A DNA stretch of 64,000 bases from Bin87 sp963692995 (lineage in GTDB: Bacteria > Chloroflexota > Dehalococcoidia > Lucifugimonadales > UBA3495), in NCBI GenBank assembly GCA_963692995.1, contig OY843611.1:1984001-2048000 (forward strand), in the 5' to 3' direction. This document shows positions 23,004-31,451 of this stretch, piece by piece; position 1 is the first letter of the stretch, and every line of letters starts with the position of its first letter. A model generated the notes under the pieces. It was not told the DNA's origin. It made no database searches and worked only from the letters and a program-made list of their open reading frames with translations. The translations under genes and the position numbers were made by a program.

Positions 23004-23879
23004 ATGACTACCCGCTCCGACACCTTGCAGGGCCGCGTCGCCATCGTCACCGGGGCCGCCAGTCCCATCGGCATGGGACGATCGATTACCACCGCCCTCG
23101 TTCGCGCCGGCGCTCGCGTCGCCATGCTGGACATCAACGAAGAATGGCTCGACCAGACCGCCAACGACATGCGCGAGATTGGCGGCGACGAATGCGTCCT
23201 GCCCATCATCGCCGACGTGACCGACCCGGCATCAGTCCAAACCGCGGTGGGTCGCGCCATCAACGAAATGGGCGGCCTGCACATCCTCGTCAACAACGCC
23301 GGCATCAACCCGCGCACCGCCGGCTTCGGCGGCAGCGCCTCCGGCAGCCGGAATGACTTCTGGGGCATCGTACCCGACGCCTGGTTGCGCGTCATCGCCG
23401 TCAACCTGAGCGGCCCCTTCCTCATGGCCAACGCCGTCGCCGGTCACATGATCGAGCAGGGCTTCGGGCGCATCATCGGCGTCACCACCAGCATGGACAC
23501 TATGTGGCGCAAGGGCGGCGCGCCCTACGGCCCTTCCAAGGCCGGACATGAGGCCCTGGTCGCCATCATGGCCCAAGACCTGGAGGATACCGGCGTCACC
23601 GCCAACGTCCTCACCCCCGGCGGCGCCACCGCCACCAATATGGTACTCCCGCCCGAAGGCGCCACTGCCGACGCCCTCATCCAGCCTGAGGTAATGCAGG
23701 CCCCAATCGTCTGGATCGCCTCCGACGCCGCCAGCGAATGGAACGGCCGCCGCATCATCGCCTACCACTGGGACGAATCCCTACCCTTAGCAGAACGCCT
23801 GGAGAAGTGCGGAGCGCCCGCCGCCTGGCCTCAGCTCGGCCTCCAGGCCGTCCACCCCGAGTGGTTCGGGCGCGGATAG
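23004..23879 (+). CDS. Short-chain dehydrogenase/reductase (SDR)
   Basis: A 291-aa NAD(P)-dependent Rossmann-fold oxidoreductase. It has the cofactor motif VTGAASPIGMGR, NNAG (ILVNNAGINPRT), and the active-site Tyr-Lys pair in APYGPSKAGHEAL. The insertion between NNAG and the catalytic Ser is longer than in a standard 250-aa SDR. The substrate is not inferable. ATG 23004 has GAGGAG upstream. It is followed by two short palindromic repeats. Confidence 0.9.
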   Translation: MTTRSDTLQGRVAIVTGAASPIGMGRSITTALVRAGARVAMLDINEEWLDQTANDMREIGGDECVLPIIADVTDPASVQTAVGRAINEMGGLHILVNNAGINPRTAGFGGSASGSRNDFWGIVPDAWLRVIAVNLSGPFLMANAVAGHMIEQGFGRIIGVTTSMDTMWRKGGAPYGPSKAGHEALVAIMAQDLEDTGVTANVLTPGGATATNMVLPPEGATADALIQPEVMQAPIVWIASDAASEWNGRRIIAYHWDESLPLAERLEKCGAPAAWPQLGLQAVHPEWFGRG

Positions 23880-23897
23880 CGACAAAACACCCCGTCA

Positions 23898-23915
23898 TTC
23901 CCGCGAAAGCGGGAA
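23898..23915. repeat. REP-like palindrome, TTCCCGC-GAAA-GCGGGAA family
   Basis: TTCCCGC and GCGGGAA around a GAAA loop, inside the longer context CCGTCATTCCCGCGAAAG. The same unit occurs at 54151-54168, 54219-54236 and 57964-57981, and degenerate versions near 42015, 48570 and 61227. Confidence 0.75.
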
Positions 23916-23939
23916 CTTACAGTCCACTGCTAAAAGTCG

Positions 23940-23964
23940 CGGGGCGGCTTTCAAACCCGCCCCG
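23940..23964. repeat. Palindromic repeat, GGGGCGG family
   Basis: CGGGGCGG (23940-23947) pairs with CCGCCCCG (23957-23964) around TTTCAAA-like loop sequence. Similar units with the GGTTTGAAACC/GGTTTCACACC core occur at 37388 and 41286. Confidence 0.6.
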
Positions 23965-23997
23965 TGTTCGCTGTACCGATGAGCTTTCGGGCGTTTA

Positions 23998-24381
23998 TCA
24001 GTTGGAAAGAGCCTCCGCATCGGCGATATAGGCGTCGGTTTCTCTAATGCGGCGCTCGGTGTGCCGATTGCAGGCGCCAGTATAAAAACAAGCGCCGTGC
24101 AACTGGCTGAGGCGGCTATAGTATCGTCCCTGTAGGGAGTTGGGCGCTCGACCTGATGCTACCAAGTCGTCCAGACAGTTGCTGGTAAAGCCGGTCGGCC
24201 CAAGCCCTTCGCCGGTGAGCGCGAGAATAAGGGCGTCAGTGGCCCGTTTGGTAGCGCACCAAGCCTTTTCTGCGGCGTCGCGGATGTCGCCCTGTTCCAG
24301 TTGTTCAACAGCTTGGGTGTGCATCTGTCGAGCATCCGCAAAAATTTCTTCAACTTGGTACTGGATTGAAGCAGCGCTCAT
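23998..24381 (-). CDS. HEPN-like (PaREP1-type) helical protein
   Basis: A 127-aa all-helical protein. The segment QGDIRDAAEKAWCATKRATD matches the pattern of PaREP1/HEPN-superfamily proteins, which often pair with a nucleotidyltransferase as toxin-antitoxin modules. No such partner lies next to it: the neighbours are an SDR gene and the cysS fusion. The Rx4-6H ribonuclease motif of toxic HEPN proteins is not evident (RRIRETDAY near the end has no His after Arg), so ribonuclease activity is doubtful. Family assignment is tentative. Confidence 0.6.
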   Translation of the reverse strand: MSAASIQYQVEEIFADARQMHTQAVEQLEQGDIRDAAEKAWCATKRATDALILALTGEGLGPTGFTSNCLDDLVASGRAPNSLQGRYYSRLSQLHGACFYTGACNRHTERRIRETDAYIADAEALSN

Positions 24382-24451
24382 ATATGATATGCCAACTCTT
24401 CTTTTATTCCTATAATCTCACTCCGATCACTACACACATTGCCCTATCCCG

Positions 24452-26662
24452 TCAGTGCCGGAACCCGGTATCAAACCCCTGCGCGTTGGGGTTAATTAGC
24501 AGGTCGGGCCGGTTGCCCCACCGCTTCAGGAACCGCCCGAAGTTCTTCCGGCTCAGCTCGTCGCGCTGGTTTTCCTCCAACTCCTCCCATTGCCGGTGCT
24601 CGTGCCGCACCAGCGGCATCCCACTGTCGCACACAACCCGGTAACCGGCGTTCTTGAACTGGAAGCAGTAGTCGATATCCAGGTTCCGATAGAACCGGAA
24701 CGATTCGTGCATCAACCCAACCGTCCGCAGATCGGCCCGCCGGAAGGCCATGCAATACGCCTGCATCGCGTCCGCGTCACCCCGGTCCACTTCCTCGTGG
24801 AAGTGCTGCATATCGTCGGTGGTGAGTCCATAGGGCCCAAATATCCCGATGCTGCTGTCGGACAGTTGCTCTGCCACCGGCGCCAGTATGTCTCCGATCA
24901 CCTCGGTTGAGGCGTCCATAACCACGACATACCGTCCCTGCGCTTGCTTCAACCCGATGTTCTTGCCGGCCGCGTCTCCCAAGACATGGTCGCAGTGGAT
25001 GACCCGCATGTTGGCGTATTCGGCTTGCGCGCCTTCCAGGTAGTCTCCCGTCCCGTCGGTAGAACCGTTATCCACCACGATGACCTCAACCGACGCTCCG
25101 CCTGAATGCCGCAATATCGCCTCGACGCAGCGGCGCACGTCATCAACGTAGTCGTACGCGTTGATCACGAAGGAAAAATCGTAAACGTCAGGTTCGTCCA
25201 ACAATGACGGAACTTCTCGCGAAGCGGAAACCGACGACCACTTGGCTTCCTGCAACTCTAACGGGGTCTGTGGGCGGACCCGCGTGACGATCCCGGCATC
25301 TTCCACCATCATGCCGCTGGCTATAACTTCTTCCCGCATCAGATCCGCGTCAGCGTAGGCGGCCTGCTCCCGAAGAGCGGCGCGGCGCGCGATGACCGCG
25401 CTGTTCGCCGACCCGATTTCATACCGCTCCGGCACCTGGCTTAAATCAAGCCCGAACACGCGGTCGAAGTCCAGCAAAAGTTCCAGTTTGTCCGACGGCG
25501 GCAATGCGGAGCGAACCATGTCCCAGGTTACCGCGAGGGCGGTGGGCAGATCCAAGTCATTGTGTATCGCATCCCAAAACTTACCACGCCAGGTCTCACC
25601 ATCGCCGGTCAGAGCGTGGTGGCCGGATCCTTTGCCTACCATATTTCGCCACACCCAGATCCGGTTCCGCAATCCGGTCAACGCCTTCTCCGCCGCCCGC
25701 AGGGACGTGAACGTGAAGTTCATCCGGTGCCGGTACCGCACCGTCATGCAGAGGTAACGGAACGCCAGCGGGTCAAACCCCCTGGACGCAAGGTCTTCAA
25801 TGAGGAAAACATTGCCCGCCGACTTGGCCATCTTGGCTCCATCCGCGAGCAGGTGCTGCCCGTGCACCCAGTAGTTCACGTGCTGCCCGCCAAAGGCCCC
25901 CTCGCTCTGGGCAATCTCGTCTTCGTGATGCGGGAACACGTTGTCCACCCCGCCCGTGTGGATGTCGAACCGTTCACCCAAGTACTTGTGCGCCATGGCC
26001 GAACACTCGATGTGCCAGCCGGGAAACCCCTCACCCCACGGGCTGTCCCACTTCACGTCCCGTCCCGGCTCGGCCGCTTTCCACAGCGTGAAATCCCGGG
26101 GGTCGCGCTTCAGCGGGTCCGCTTCGGCCCGCACCCCTTCCAGCAGGTCGCCGCCAAAGTTCCGCGACAGCTTGCCGTACTCGGGATAACTGTTCACGTC
26201 AAAGTAGATGTTTCCGCCGGCTTCGTAGGCTGCGCCGTTGTTCATCAACGTCCCGACCATCTCCAGCATTTCGGGAATGTGGTGGGACGCCCACGGGAAC
26301 ACGTGAGCCGGCAGTATGTTGACCCGTTCCTCGTCCTGCCAGAACACGTCCGCGTAAAATTCGCCGATCTCCTGGAGAGATTTCCCTTCGGCGAGGGCCG
26401 CCATGATCATTTTGTCGCCGCCGGCCTCTGCCAGTTCCTGCCGCATGTGTCCCACGTCGGTGATGTTCTTGACGTGGTACACCTCGTTCCCATCGGCTAT
26501 CAGAATCCGTCGTATCCAGTCCGCCATCAGATAGGTGCGGAGGTTTCCAATGTGGGCATACCGGTACACCGTCGGCCCGCACGTGTACATCGACACTTTT
26601 CCAGGCGTGATGGAGCGAATTTCCTCGACGTTCTTCGTCAGGGTGTTATAAACGCGCAACAT
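24452..26662 (-). CDS. cysS: Cysteinyl-tRNA synthetase fused to a family 2 glycosyltransferase
   Basis: A 736-aa fusion. Residues 1 to about 465 are a complete class I CysRS: zinc ligand in MYTCGPTVY, HIGH-like AHIGNLRTY, WHIECSAMA and FPHHEDEIAQ (zinc ligands), and KMSKS-like GAKMAKSAG; the C-terminal EDAGIVTRVRPQTP matches the normal CysRS end. Then residues about 487-736 form a GT-A fold: DFSFVINAYDYVDDV, VIVVDNGSTDGTGDY and the acidic MDAST segment. The reading frame is continuous, so the join is real in this sequence. The start ATG 26662 has GGAGG 8 nt upstream. The CysRS half must be essential unless a second copy exists; the glycosyltransferase substrate is unknown. Confidence 0.92.
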   Translation of the reverse strand: MLRVYNTLTKNVEEIRSITPGKVSMYTCGPTVYRYAHIGNLRTYLMADWIRRILIADGNEVYHVKNITDVGHMRQELAEAGGDKMIMAALAEGKSLQEIGEFYADVFWQDEERVNILPAHVFPWASHHIPEMLEMVGTLMNNGAAYEAGGNIYFDVNSYPEYGKLSRNFGGDLLEGVRAEADPLKRDPRDFTLWKAAEPGRDVKWDSPWGEGFPGWHIECSAMAHKYLGERFDIHTGGVDNVFPHHEDEIAQSEGAFGGQHVNYWVHGQHLLADGAKMAKSAGNVFLIEDLASRGFDPLAFRYLCMTVRYRHRMNFTFTSLRAAEKALTGLRNRIWVWRNMVGKGSGHHALTGDGETWRGKFWDAIHNDLDLPTALAVTWDMVRSALPPSDKLELLLDFDRVFGLDLSQVPERYEIGSANSAVIARRAALREQAAYADADLMREEVIASGMMVEDAGIVTRVRPQTPLELQEAKWSSVSASREVPSLLDEPDVYDFSFVINAYDYVDDVRRCVEAILRHSGGASVEVIVVDNGSTDGTGDYLEGAQAEYANMRVIHCDHVLGDAAGKNIGLKQAQGRYVVVMDASTEVIGDILAPVAEQLSDSSIGIFGPYGLTTDDMQHFHEEVDRGDADAMQAYCMAFRRADLRTVGLMHESFRFYRNLDIDYCFQFKNAGYRVVCDSGMPLVRHEHRQWEELEENQRDELSRKNFGRFLKRWGNRPDLLINPNAQGFDTGFRH

Positions 26663-26709
26663 ACCGCTACCTCCAGCGGGAGCAGATACCGCAAGTTTAG
26701 CACGGGCGG

Positions 26710-27273
26710 CTATCGTTTGCATCCACGCCGGCGCGCCATATCGGACGCCCGGCCGCTCCGCTGTCCGGAATGCCAGCGCGCCAAAATCACTCCGCCGCCG
26801 ATAACCCCTAGTCCCACACACCAGGCCATAGTCTGCCGATACGAAATCAGGCCATCAAATGGATTTCCCCTCGCCACCGGCGCAAGGGGCTCCATGTGGG
26901 AATGTGTTGGCGCATCCAGCAGGACATGGCCCCATGCGCCGATAAAGGCCGACATAATGGCCACCAACGGCGAAACCTGCGGTTCCATGTACCAGATGCT
27001 CCCGGCTTGCGCTCCCGTCAGACGGTTCCACAATCGTGCTCCGGGTCGAAGGGCCGGGCGCAGCAGCGCCAAAGCCAAGATGGCCGCCGCCGTTCCACCT
27101 CCAACGGTGTGCATCACCTGGTGAAACGACAAATCTCTGCGGAACGGAAAACCTGCCAGCACTTCAACGTCTATCGCCACCTGCGTGAATCCGTACACCG
27201 GGATGCTGAAATGGCGGCCCAATACGGCTTTTGCGGCTACGGCCGGCCCCATGTGAAACGGTGTGAACGGCAC
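26710..27273 (-). CDS. DUF4184-like membrane protein (metal-dependent hydrolase-like)
   Basis: A 187-aa integral membrane protein that opens with MPFTPFHMGPAVAAKAVLG, the pattern of DUF4184/YdjM-like membrane proteins, where the early His may bind metal. Further candidate ligands are the His pair in SFHQVMHTVGGG and GHVLLDAPTHSHMEP. Three or four transmembrane segments are predicted by eye (about 62-72, 98-118, 148-165). It lies 47 bp upstream of the cysS fusion on the same strand and may be cotranscribed. Function unknown. Confidence 0.7.
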   Translation of the reverse strand: MPFTPFHMGPAVAAKAVLGRHFSIPVYGFTQVAIDVEVLAGFPFRRDLSFHQVMHTVGGGTAAAILALALLRPALRPGARLWNRLTGAQAGSIWYMEPQVSPLVAIMSAFIGAWGHVLLDAPTHSHMEPLAPVARGNPFDGLISYRQTMAWCVGLGVIGGGVILARWHSGQRSGRASDMARRRGCKR

Positions 27274-27351
27274 TTGGCTTCTCTCCTCTTTTGGGAACCG
27301 CTGCTTATGCGAGCGCTGGAGTCCAACGGCCGGCGATGGATTGAGGCGCCT

Positions 27352-27379
27352 ATAGGGGCGAATGATTATTCGCCCCTAT
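27352..27379. repeat. Palindromic repeat ATAGGGGCGAAT
   Basis: Perfect 12-bp arms (27352-27363, 27368-27379) around a GATT tetraloop. It sits downstream of the convergent CoA-transferase operon and could act as a transcript end, but lacks a T run. Confidence 0.65.
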
Positions 27380-27411
27380 GCAAACTGCGCTGTTCCCGGA
27401 AGTCCGATTGT

Positions 27412-29694
27412 TTAAGGACTCGGCATAACCGCCGCTCCGGACGCTTTCAACGCCTCAATCTCCACCGGCGAATATCCCGCTTCCGCCAGAATCTCAGCGG
27501 TGTGTTGGCCGAAATAAGGCGCGGGCGGACCCAAACGCGGCGGCGTAGCCGACAGTCGCGCCGTCGTGCCGGAGTGGTCCACGCTGCCCCAAACCATGTG
27601 GTCCCGTGTCTGGATGAACCCCGCGTTCCGCACCACTGGGTCGTTCCGGTAATCTTCCATGGTCAGATTCGGCGTGACCGATACGCCGCGAGGGCGCAGC
27701 CGCTGCATCCAGCTTTCGATGGTGTCGCCGGATATGGCCGACGCGACCATATCCGTATCAGCGTGTTCCGGGTCGATGCCCACTTCAACCAACATCGCGC
27801 CGAAGCTTGTGTCGTCCGGGCAATGCAGGTACAGCCACCCGTCCGAGGCCTGGTACAGTCGCGAGCGGTTGGAGTAACCACGGGCGTCCAGACCCTCGAT
27901 ATCCGACCTCCGGTATCCCTCGTAGTCAAGGAAATAGGGCGATTGCAGTATTCCCGCCGTCAGCGCCAACCCGCTGTCCACCGATTGCCCCTTGCCCGTC
28001 CGGTTCCGCTCGTGCAGAGCCAGCGCGACCGCATAGGCCCCCATCAGGCCCGTGCCATAATCATTCACCGCATAGGGCGCCAGCATCGGCTTCCCGTCCC
28101 GACCGCCACGCCGCACCTGCATCCCGCTGGTTCCTTGCGCCAGCTGCTCCCAGCCGGCCCGCTCCGACCAGGGGCCATCATATCCAAAGGCGTTTAGCGA
28201 CGCATAAACGATATCGGGCTTGACCTTACGCACTTCTTCATACCCAAGTCCCAGCCGTTCCACTGCCGATTTGCGGTTGTTTTCCACTATCACATCGGCG
28301 TTCTCAACCAACTTCCAAAAAACGTCGCGCCCTTCCTGGGTCTTGAGGTTCAGCATGATGCTGCGCTTGCCCCGGTTCACGTCGATGTAGCCCACCGGGT
28401 CCAGGATGCGGGTCGGGTCGTCAATCTTGATGACATCCGCGCCGAACTCGCCCAGCGTCCGCCCGCAGGTGGGCCCGGCGAGGATGATGCACAGGTCAAG
28501 AACGCGAACGCCCTGCAAAGCCGACATGATGTCGCCATGACCGTTGTCGGTGGTGGGCCGCGCCGGCGCGGATGCCAGCTCCGCCAGCACTTCGTCGGTA
28601 TGCTCACCCAATCGCGGCGCAGATCCCGTTATCTTTCCCGGCGTCCCGCGCAACCTCACCTGCACCCCTGGTTGCTTCATCCGTCCGCGTTCCGCGTCTT
28701 CAACTTCCTCTACCATCTTGCTGGAAACGGCGTGTTCATGAACCAGCCATTCGTCAACCGTCTTGCAGACGGTGCAGGCGCCCCCCTGGGCGTTGATGTC
28801 CGCTTCCCATTGCCACGCCGTCCGTTCCTTGAACATCTCGGCGAACCGTTCTTGCCACAGAGCCAACGTGTCCGGATCAACCGGCCGGCCGAACAGGGGC
28901 GCTACCTCGTCGATCCATTCCGTTCGCCCCGCAGCCGTCAACGTCTGCCGCGCAAACCGCTCGAACATCCCGTGGTGGTACACCCACCGTCCGTCGGCGC
29001 ACTCATACGGGTGAGACATCACAGAGCGCGGAAAATCGAACTGGTCAACGTACTCGTAGTTGTTGAACTTGATGATTCGGCTGCCCATGGCGGTGAACAT
29101 CGCCGAGTGCAACGGCACTTCGATACGTTGTCCCTTCCCCGTCTTGTCCCGCGCATTAATCGCCATGGCAACAGAAACTGATCCCAACAACGCCGCAAAA
29201 GTACTGGCGATGGGTAGGGGGGTGAACAAGGGATCACCGCCGCTTTCTCCGGTTTCGGGATAAAAACCCGTCTCTGCGCTAATGACCGGATCCCACCCTG
29301 GCTCGTTTCGGCTGGGATGTTCCTCTCCGTAACCCGGCAACGAGCAGTAAATCAGACCGGGATGGTCAGCCGAAAGGTCGCCGTAACCAATGCCCAAACG
29401 TTCCGCCACGCCGGGCCGGAAATTCTCAATCACCACGTCAGCTCGGGAAACCAACTGACGGGCGTTCTCCCGTCCCGCGTAGGTCTTCAGGTCCAGCCTC
29501 ACCGACCGCTTACCCCGGTTCCAGGTGGCAAACGCCGGTTCCGACCGGGCCGGGTCACCTTCGGGTCGCTCCACCTTTACAACGCGCGCGCCCTGGTCGG
29601 CCAGCAGCATTCCCAGCATTGGGCCGGGCACATACTGCCCGAACTCCACCACATGAATATCGCGCAGCGCGCCCGATGTGCCGTTAGTCGTCAT
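27412..29694 (-). CDS. Tandem-domain class III CoA-transferase (CaiB/BaiF)
   Basis: A 760-aa protein made of two complete CaiB/BaiF units (about 1-385 and 393-760), each moving CoA between carboxylic acids through an aspartyl-CoA intermediate in this family. The first begins LRDIHVVEFGQYVPGPMLG and RGKRSVRLDLKT; the second LQGVRVLDLCIILAGPTCG and RGKRSIMLNLKT. In the second unit the catalytic Asp appears in APYAVNDYGTGLMG; the matching stretch in the first reads TPLPIASTFAALLG, without Asp, so only the second half is probably active. ATG 29694 lies 5 bp after the upstream gene with AGGAG in that gene's end. Third gene of an FAD-oxidoreductase operon. Confidence 0.88.
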   Translation of the reverse strand: MTTNGTSGALRDIHVVEFGQYVPGPMLGMLLADQGARVVKVERPEGDPARSEPAFATWNRGKRSVRLDLKTYAGRENARQLVSRADVVIENFRPGVAERLGIGYGDLSADHPGLIYCSLPGYGEEHPSRNEPGWDPVISAETGFYPETGESGGDPLFTPLPIASTFAALLGSVSVAMAINARDKTGKGQRIEVPLHSAMFTAMGSRIIKFNNYEYVDQFDFPRSVMSHPYECADGRWVYHHGMFERFARQTLTAAGRTEWIDEVAPLFGRPVDPDTLALWQERFAEMFKERTAWQWEADINAQGGACTVCKTVDEWLVHEHAVSSKMVEEVEDAERGRMKQPGVQVRLRGTPGKITGSAPRLGEHTDEVLAELASAPARPTTDNGHGDIMSALQGVRVLDLCIILAGPTCGRTLGEFGADVIKIDDPTRILDPVGYIDVNRGKRSIMLNLKTQEGRDVFWKLVENADVIVENNRKSAVERLGLGYEEVRKVKPDIVYASLNAFGYDGPWSERAGWEQLAQGTSGMQVRRGGRDGKPMLAPYAVNDYGTGLMGAYAVALALHERNRTGKGQSVDSGLALTAGILQSPYFLDYEGYRRSDIEGLDARGYSNRSRLYQASDGWLYLHCPDDTSFGAMLVEVGIDPEHADTDMVASAISGDTIESWMQRLRPRGVSVTPNLTMEDYRNDPVVRNAGFIQTRDHMVWGSVDHSGTTARLSATPPRLGPPAPYFGQHTAEILAEAGYSPVEIEALKASGAAVMPSP

Positions 29695-29699
29695 GATTT

Positions 29700-30221
29700 T
29701 TACTCCTGCGTTGGATACTCTCCGTTGAGACTGGGCGGAGGCTCGTCAAACGGCAAGCCGTTCGCTTCGGCCTGCCGTTGTCGCTCAAGCCATTGCAGCC
29801 AGCGCTCCTGCTGCTCATGCCGGCCTTCCGTGCGGCCTTCCGTGCGGCCTTCCGTGCGGCCTTCCGCGCGGCCTTCCGTACGGCCTTTCGTACGGCCCTC
29901 GGCTAGCCCCTCGTTACGTGCCCTTTCCTGAGTGCGCTGCCGGTACCATGCTCCAAACACCATGTCAATTGCCTCCGTCAAGATGTACGCGATTGGCAGG
30001 GCAAAGCCGATGTTGGGGGCGCCGGCGGTGATTATCGCGATGGCCTGCCCGTCCCAGCTCATCCCAGCGTGGGTGTTGACGCTGTAGTAGCTGCTTATGG
30101 CAGTAAGTATAAGCCAAACCATGGTGAAGATGCTGGAAAACCAGCGGATCAACCTGGTCGGTATGTTGAGAATGCCAGTGCGATTTTCCCAAGGGTCGCG
30201 GTTATCGTTCAGCGTTGCCAT
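29700..30221 (-). CDS. Two-helix membrane protein with EGRT tandem repeats
   Basis: A 173-aa protein with no family I can name. Two hydrophobic segments (about 28-45 and 66-88) are followed by a charged tail containing at least six Glu-Gly-Arg-Thr/Ala tetrapeptides and then a Gln/Glu-rich helix. The repeats are encoded by a 12-bp DNA tandem repeat that can vary in number by slippage. It lies between an FAD oxidoreductase gene (32 bp) and the CoA-transferase gene (5 bp), all in one direction. Confidence 0.7.
   Translation of the reverse strand: MATLNDNRDPWENRTGILNIPTRLIRWFSSIFTMVWLILTAISSYYSVNTHAGMSWDGQAIAIITAGAPNIGFALPIAYILTEAIDMVFGAWYRQRTQERARNEGLAEGRTKGRTEGRAEGRTEGRTEGRTEGRHEQQERWLQWLERQRQAEANGLPFDEPPPSLNGEYPTQE
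29821..29904 (-). repeat. 12-bp tandem repeat inside a coding region
   Basis: Seven consecutive 12-bp units based on CGGCCTTCCGTG; the first three are identical, later ones differ by 1-4 bases. Being a multiple of three it keeps the frame when units are gained or lost. Confidence 0.9.
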
Positions 30222-30253
30222 CGCTTACCCGAAGGCGGTCCTGCTCACCAGGA

Positions 30254-31378
30254 TCAGCTGCCGAACCGCTCCGGCTCGCATCCTTTCAAACTGATCTCCG
30301 TATTGCCAGAGGCAATAATTTCTGCAATCCCCTTCCCCATGGCCGGCCCCAGAAGAATGCCTTTCTTCTGTCCGCCCGTGCAGATGTACACGTTCTCCCA
30401 ACCCGGCGCCTGTCCTACGATAGGCAGCCAATCCGGCGTGACCGGACGCAGGCACGCAGTATGCAGTACCTCCTCCGCATCGGACAGGGAGGGCATCAGT
30501 CGTACCGCCCTCTGCATGATGCTCGCCCGCGCCGCTTCGGTTAGCGACAAGTCGAACCCAACGTCTTCTTCAGTGGAACCGCACCAGATTAGACCGTCAG
30601 TCTTGTCATACATGGAGCTCCCGCCGCCAATGAGTTCGTAGGTCAAACCGGGGCCGTTGGGTTTCACCCGGATGATTTGCCCTTTCAAAGGGTCAACGGG
30701 AATTGCGATATCCAACCACTGCTCGGCGATACGGCACCACGGGCCGGCGGCGATCAACAAAGCTCCACACAGTATCTCACCATCGCTGGTAACCACCGAC
30801 TCAACACCCGCTTCGCCCACGCGCAATCCCACCGCGCTTCCCGTGACGAATTGCGCTCCCCCTTTTTCGGCGGCGGCGGCCAGCGCCTGTGTAAATTCCA
30901 TCCCGTCCAAAGCGCCGTTTCCCACGGCCCGGACGCCGGCAATCACTTCGCCGGTCAATCGCGGCTCAAGAGCCAGCACATCCTCTCGCTCCAGCCACTC
31001 GGCCCAAAAGCCGGGATCCGGAGCGTTGTTGAAAACCTCCAGCGTCTCCCGCAGTTCGGACAATTCCTCTTCGTCCAGCGCCACCTTGAGAATGGAGGTG
31101 GTCCTCCCGTGATATTCAATTCCGGTCTTCGCGGGCAACGACTCCCATAGCTCCCGGTGCAACCGGAAGGACTGTAATGCCATCGGTTGCAGCGGCTCTG
31201 GCCAACCATGCCCTTCCAACGGGTTCAATCCGCCGGCGTTGTACCCCGACGCGGCTTGCGCGACGCCGTCCCTCTCTATGATAGTCGCCTTGACCCCGTT
31301 TTCGGCCAAATAGTAAGCAGCAGCGCAACCCGCCGCCCCGCCGCCAATTATCACGACATCCGCAACTTGATCGCTCAT
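30254..31378 (-). CDS. FAD-dependent oxidoreductase, D-amino-acid oxidase (DAO) family
   Basis: A 374-aa flavoprotein of the glycine/D-amino acid/sarcosine oxidase type. The N-terminal dinucleotide motif VVIIGGGAAGCAAAYYLAENG is followed by IERDGVAQAASGYNAGG, and the C-terminal FAD contact by LRPVTPDWLPIVGQAPGWEN and KKGILLGPAMGKGIAE. The substrate is not readable. It heads an operon with the repeat protein and the tandem CoA-transferase, so an amine or hydroxy-acid that ends as a CoA ester is possible (inference). It is divergent from fmdB. Confidence 0.88.
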   Translation of the reverse strand: MSDQVADVVIIGGGAAGCAAAYYLAENGVKATIIERDGVAQAASGYNAGGLNPLEGHGWPEPLQPMALQSFRLHRELWESLPAKTGIEYHGRTTSILKVALDEEELSELRETLEVFNNAPDPGFWAEWLEREDVLALEPRLTGEVIAGVRAVGNGALDGMEFTQALAAAAEKGGAQFVTGSAVGLRVGEAGVESVVTSDGEILCGALLIAAGPWCRIAEQWLDIAIPVDPLKGQIIRVKPNGPGLTYELIGGGSSMYDKTDGLIWCGSTEEDVGFDLSLTEAARASIMQRAVRLMPSLSDAEEVLHTACLRPVTPDWLPIVGQAPGWENVYICTGGQKKGILLGPAMGKGIAEIIASGNTEISLKGCEPERFGS

Positions 31379-31427
31379 TCTTCCTTTCCTGCCTGTCCTT
31401 AACGCCCAGTGTAAAATCGCGTTAGGA

Positions 31428-31433
31428 TATAAT
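31428..31433 (+). promoter_or_regulatory. -10 box of the FmdB-type gene
   Basis: TATAAT, only 18 bp before the ATG at 31452; the ribosome site AGGAGG sits between, so the leader is about 12 nt. Confidence 0.6.
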
Positions 31434-31451
31434 TCCCGGTAGGAGGTGTCT

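Noticed and set aside
25562..27124. 520-codon plus-strand ORF over cysS and its neighbour
   Set aside because: Antisense shadow running across two real minus-strand genes.
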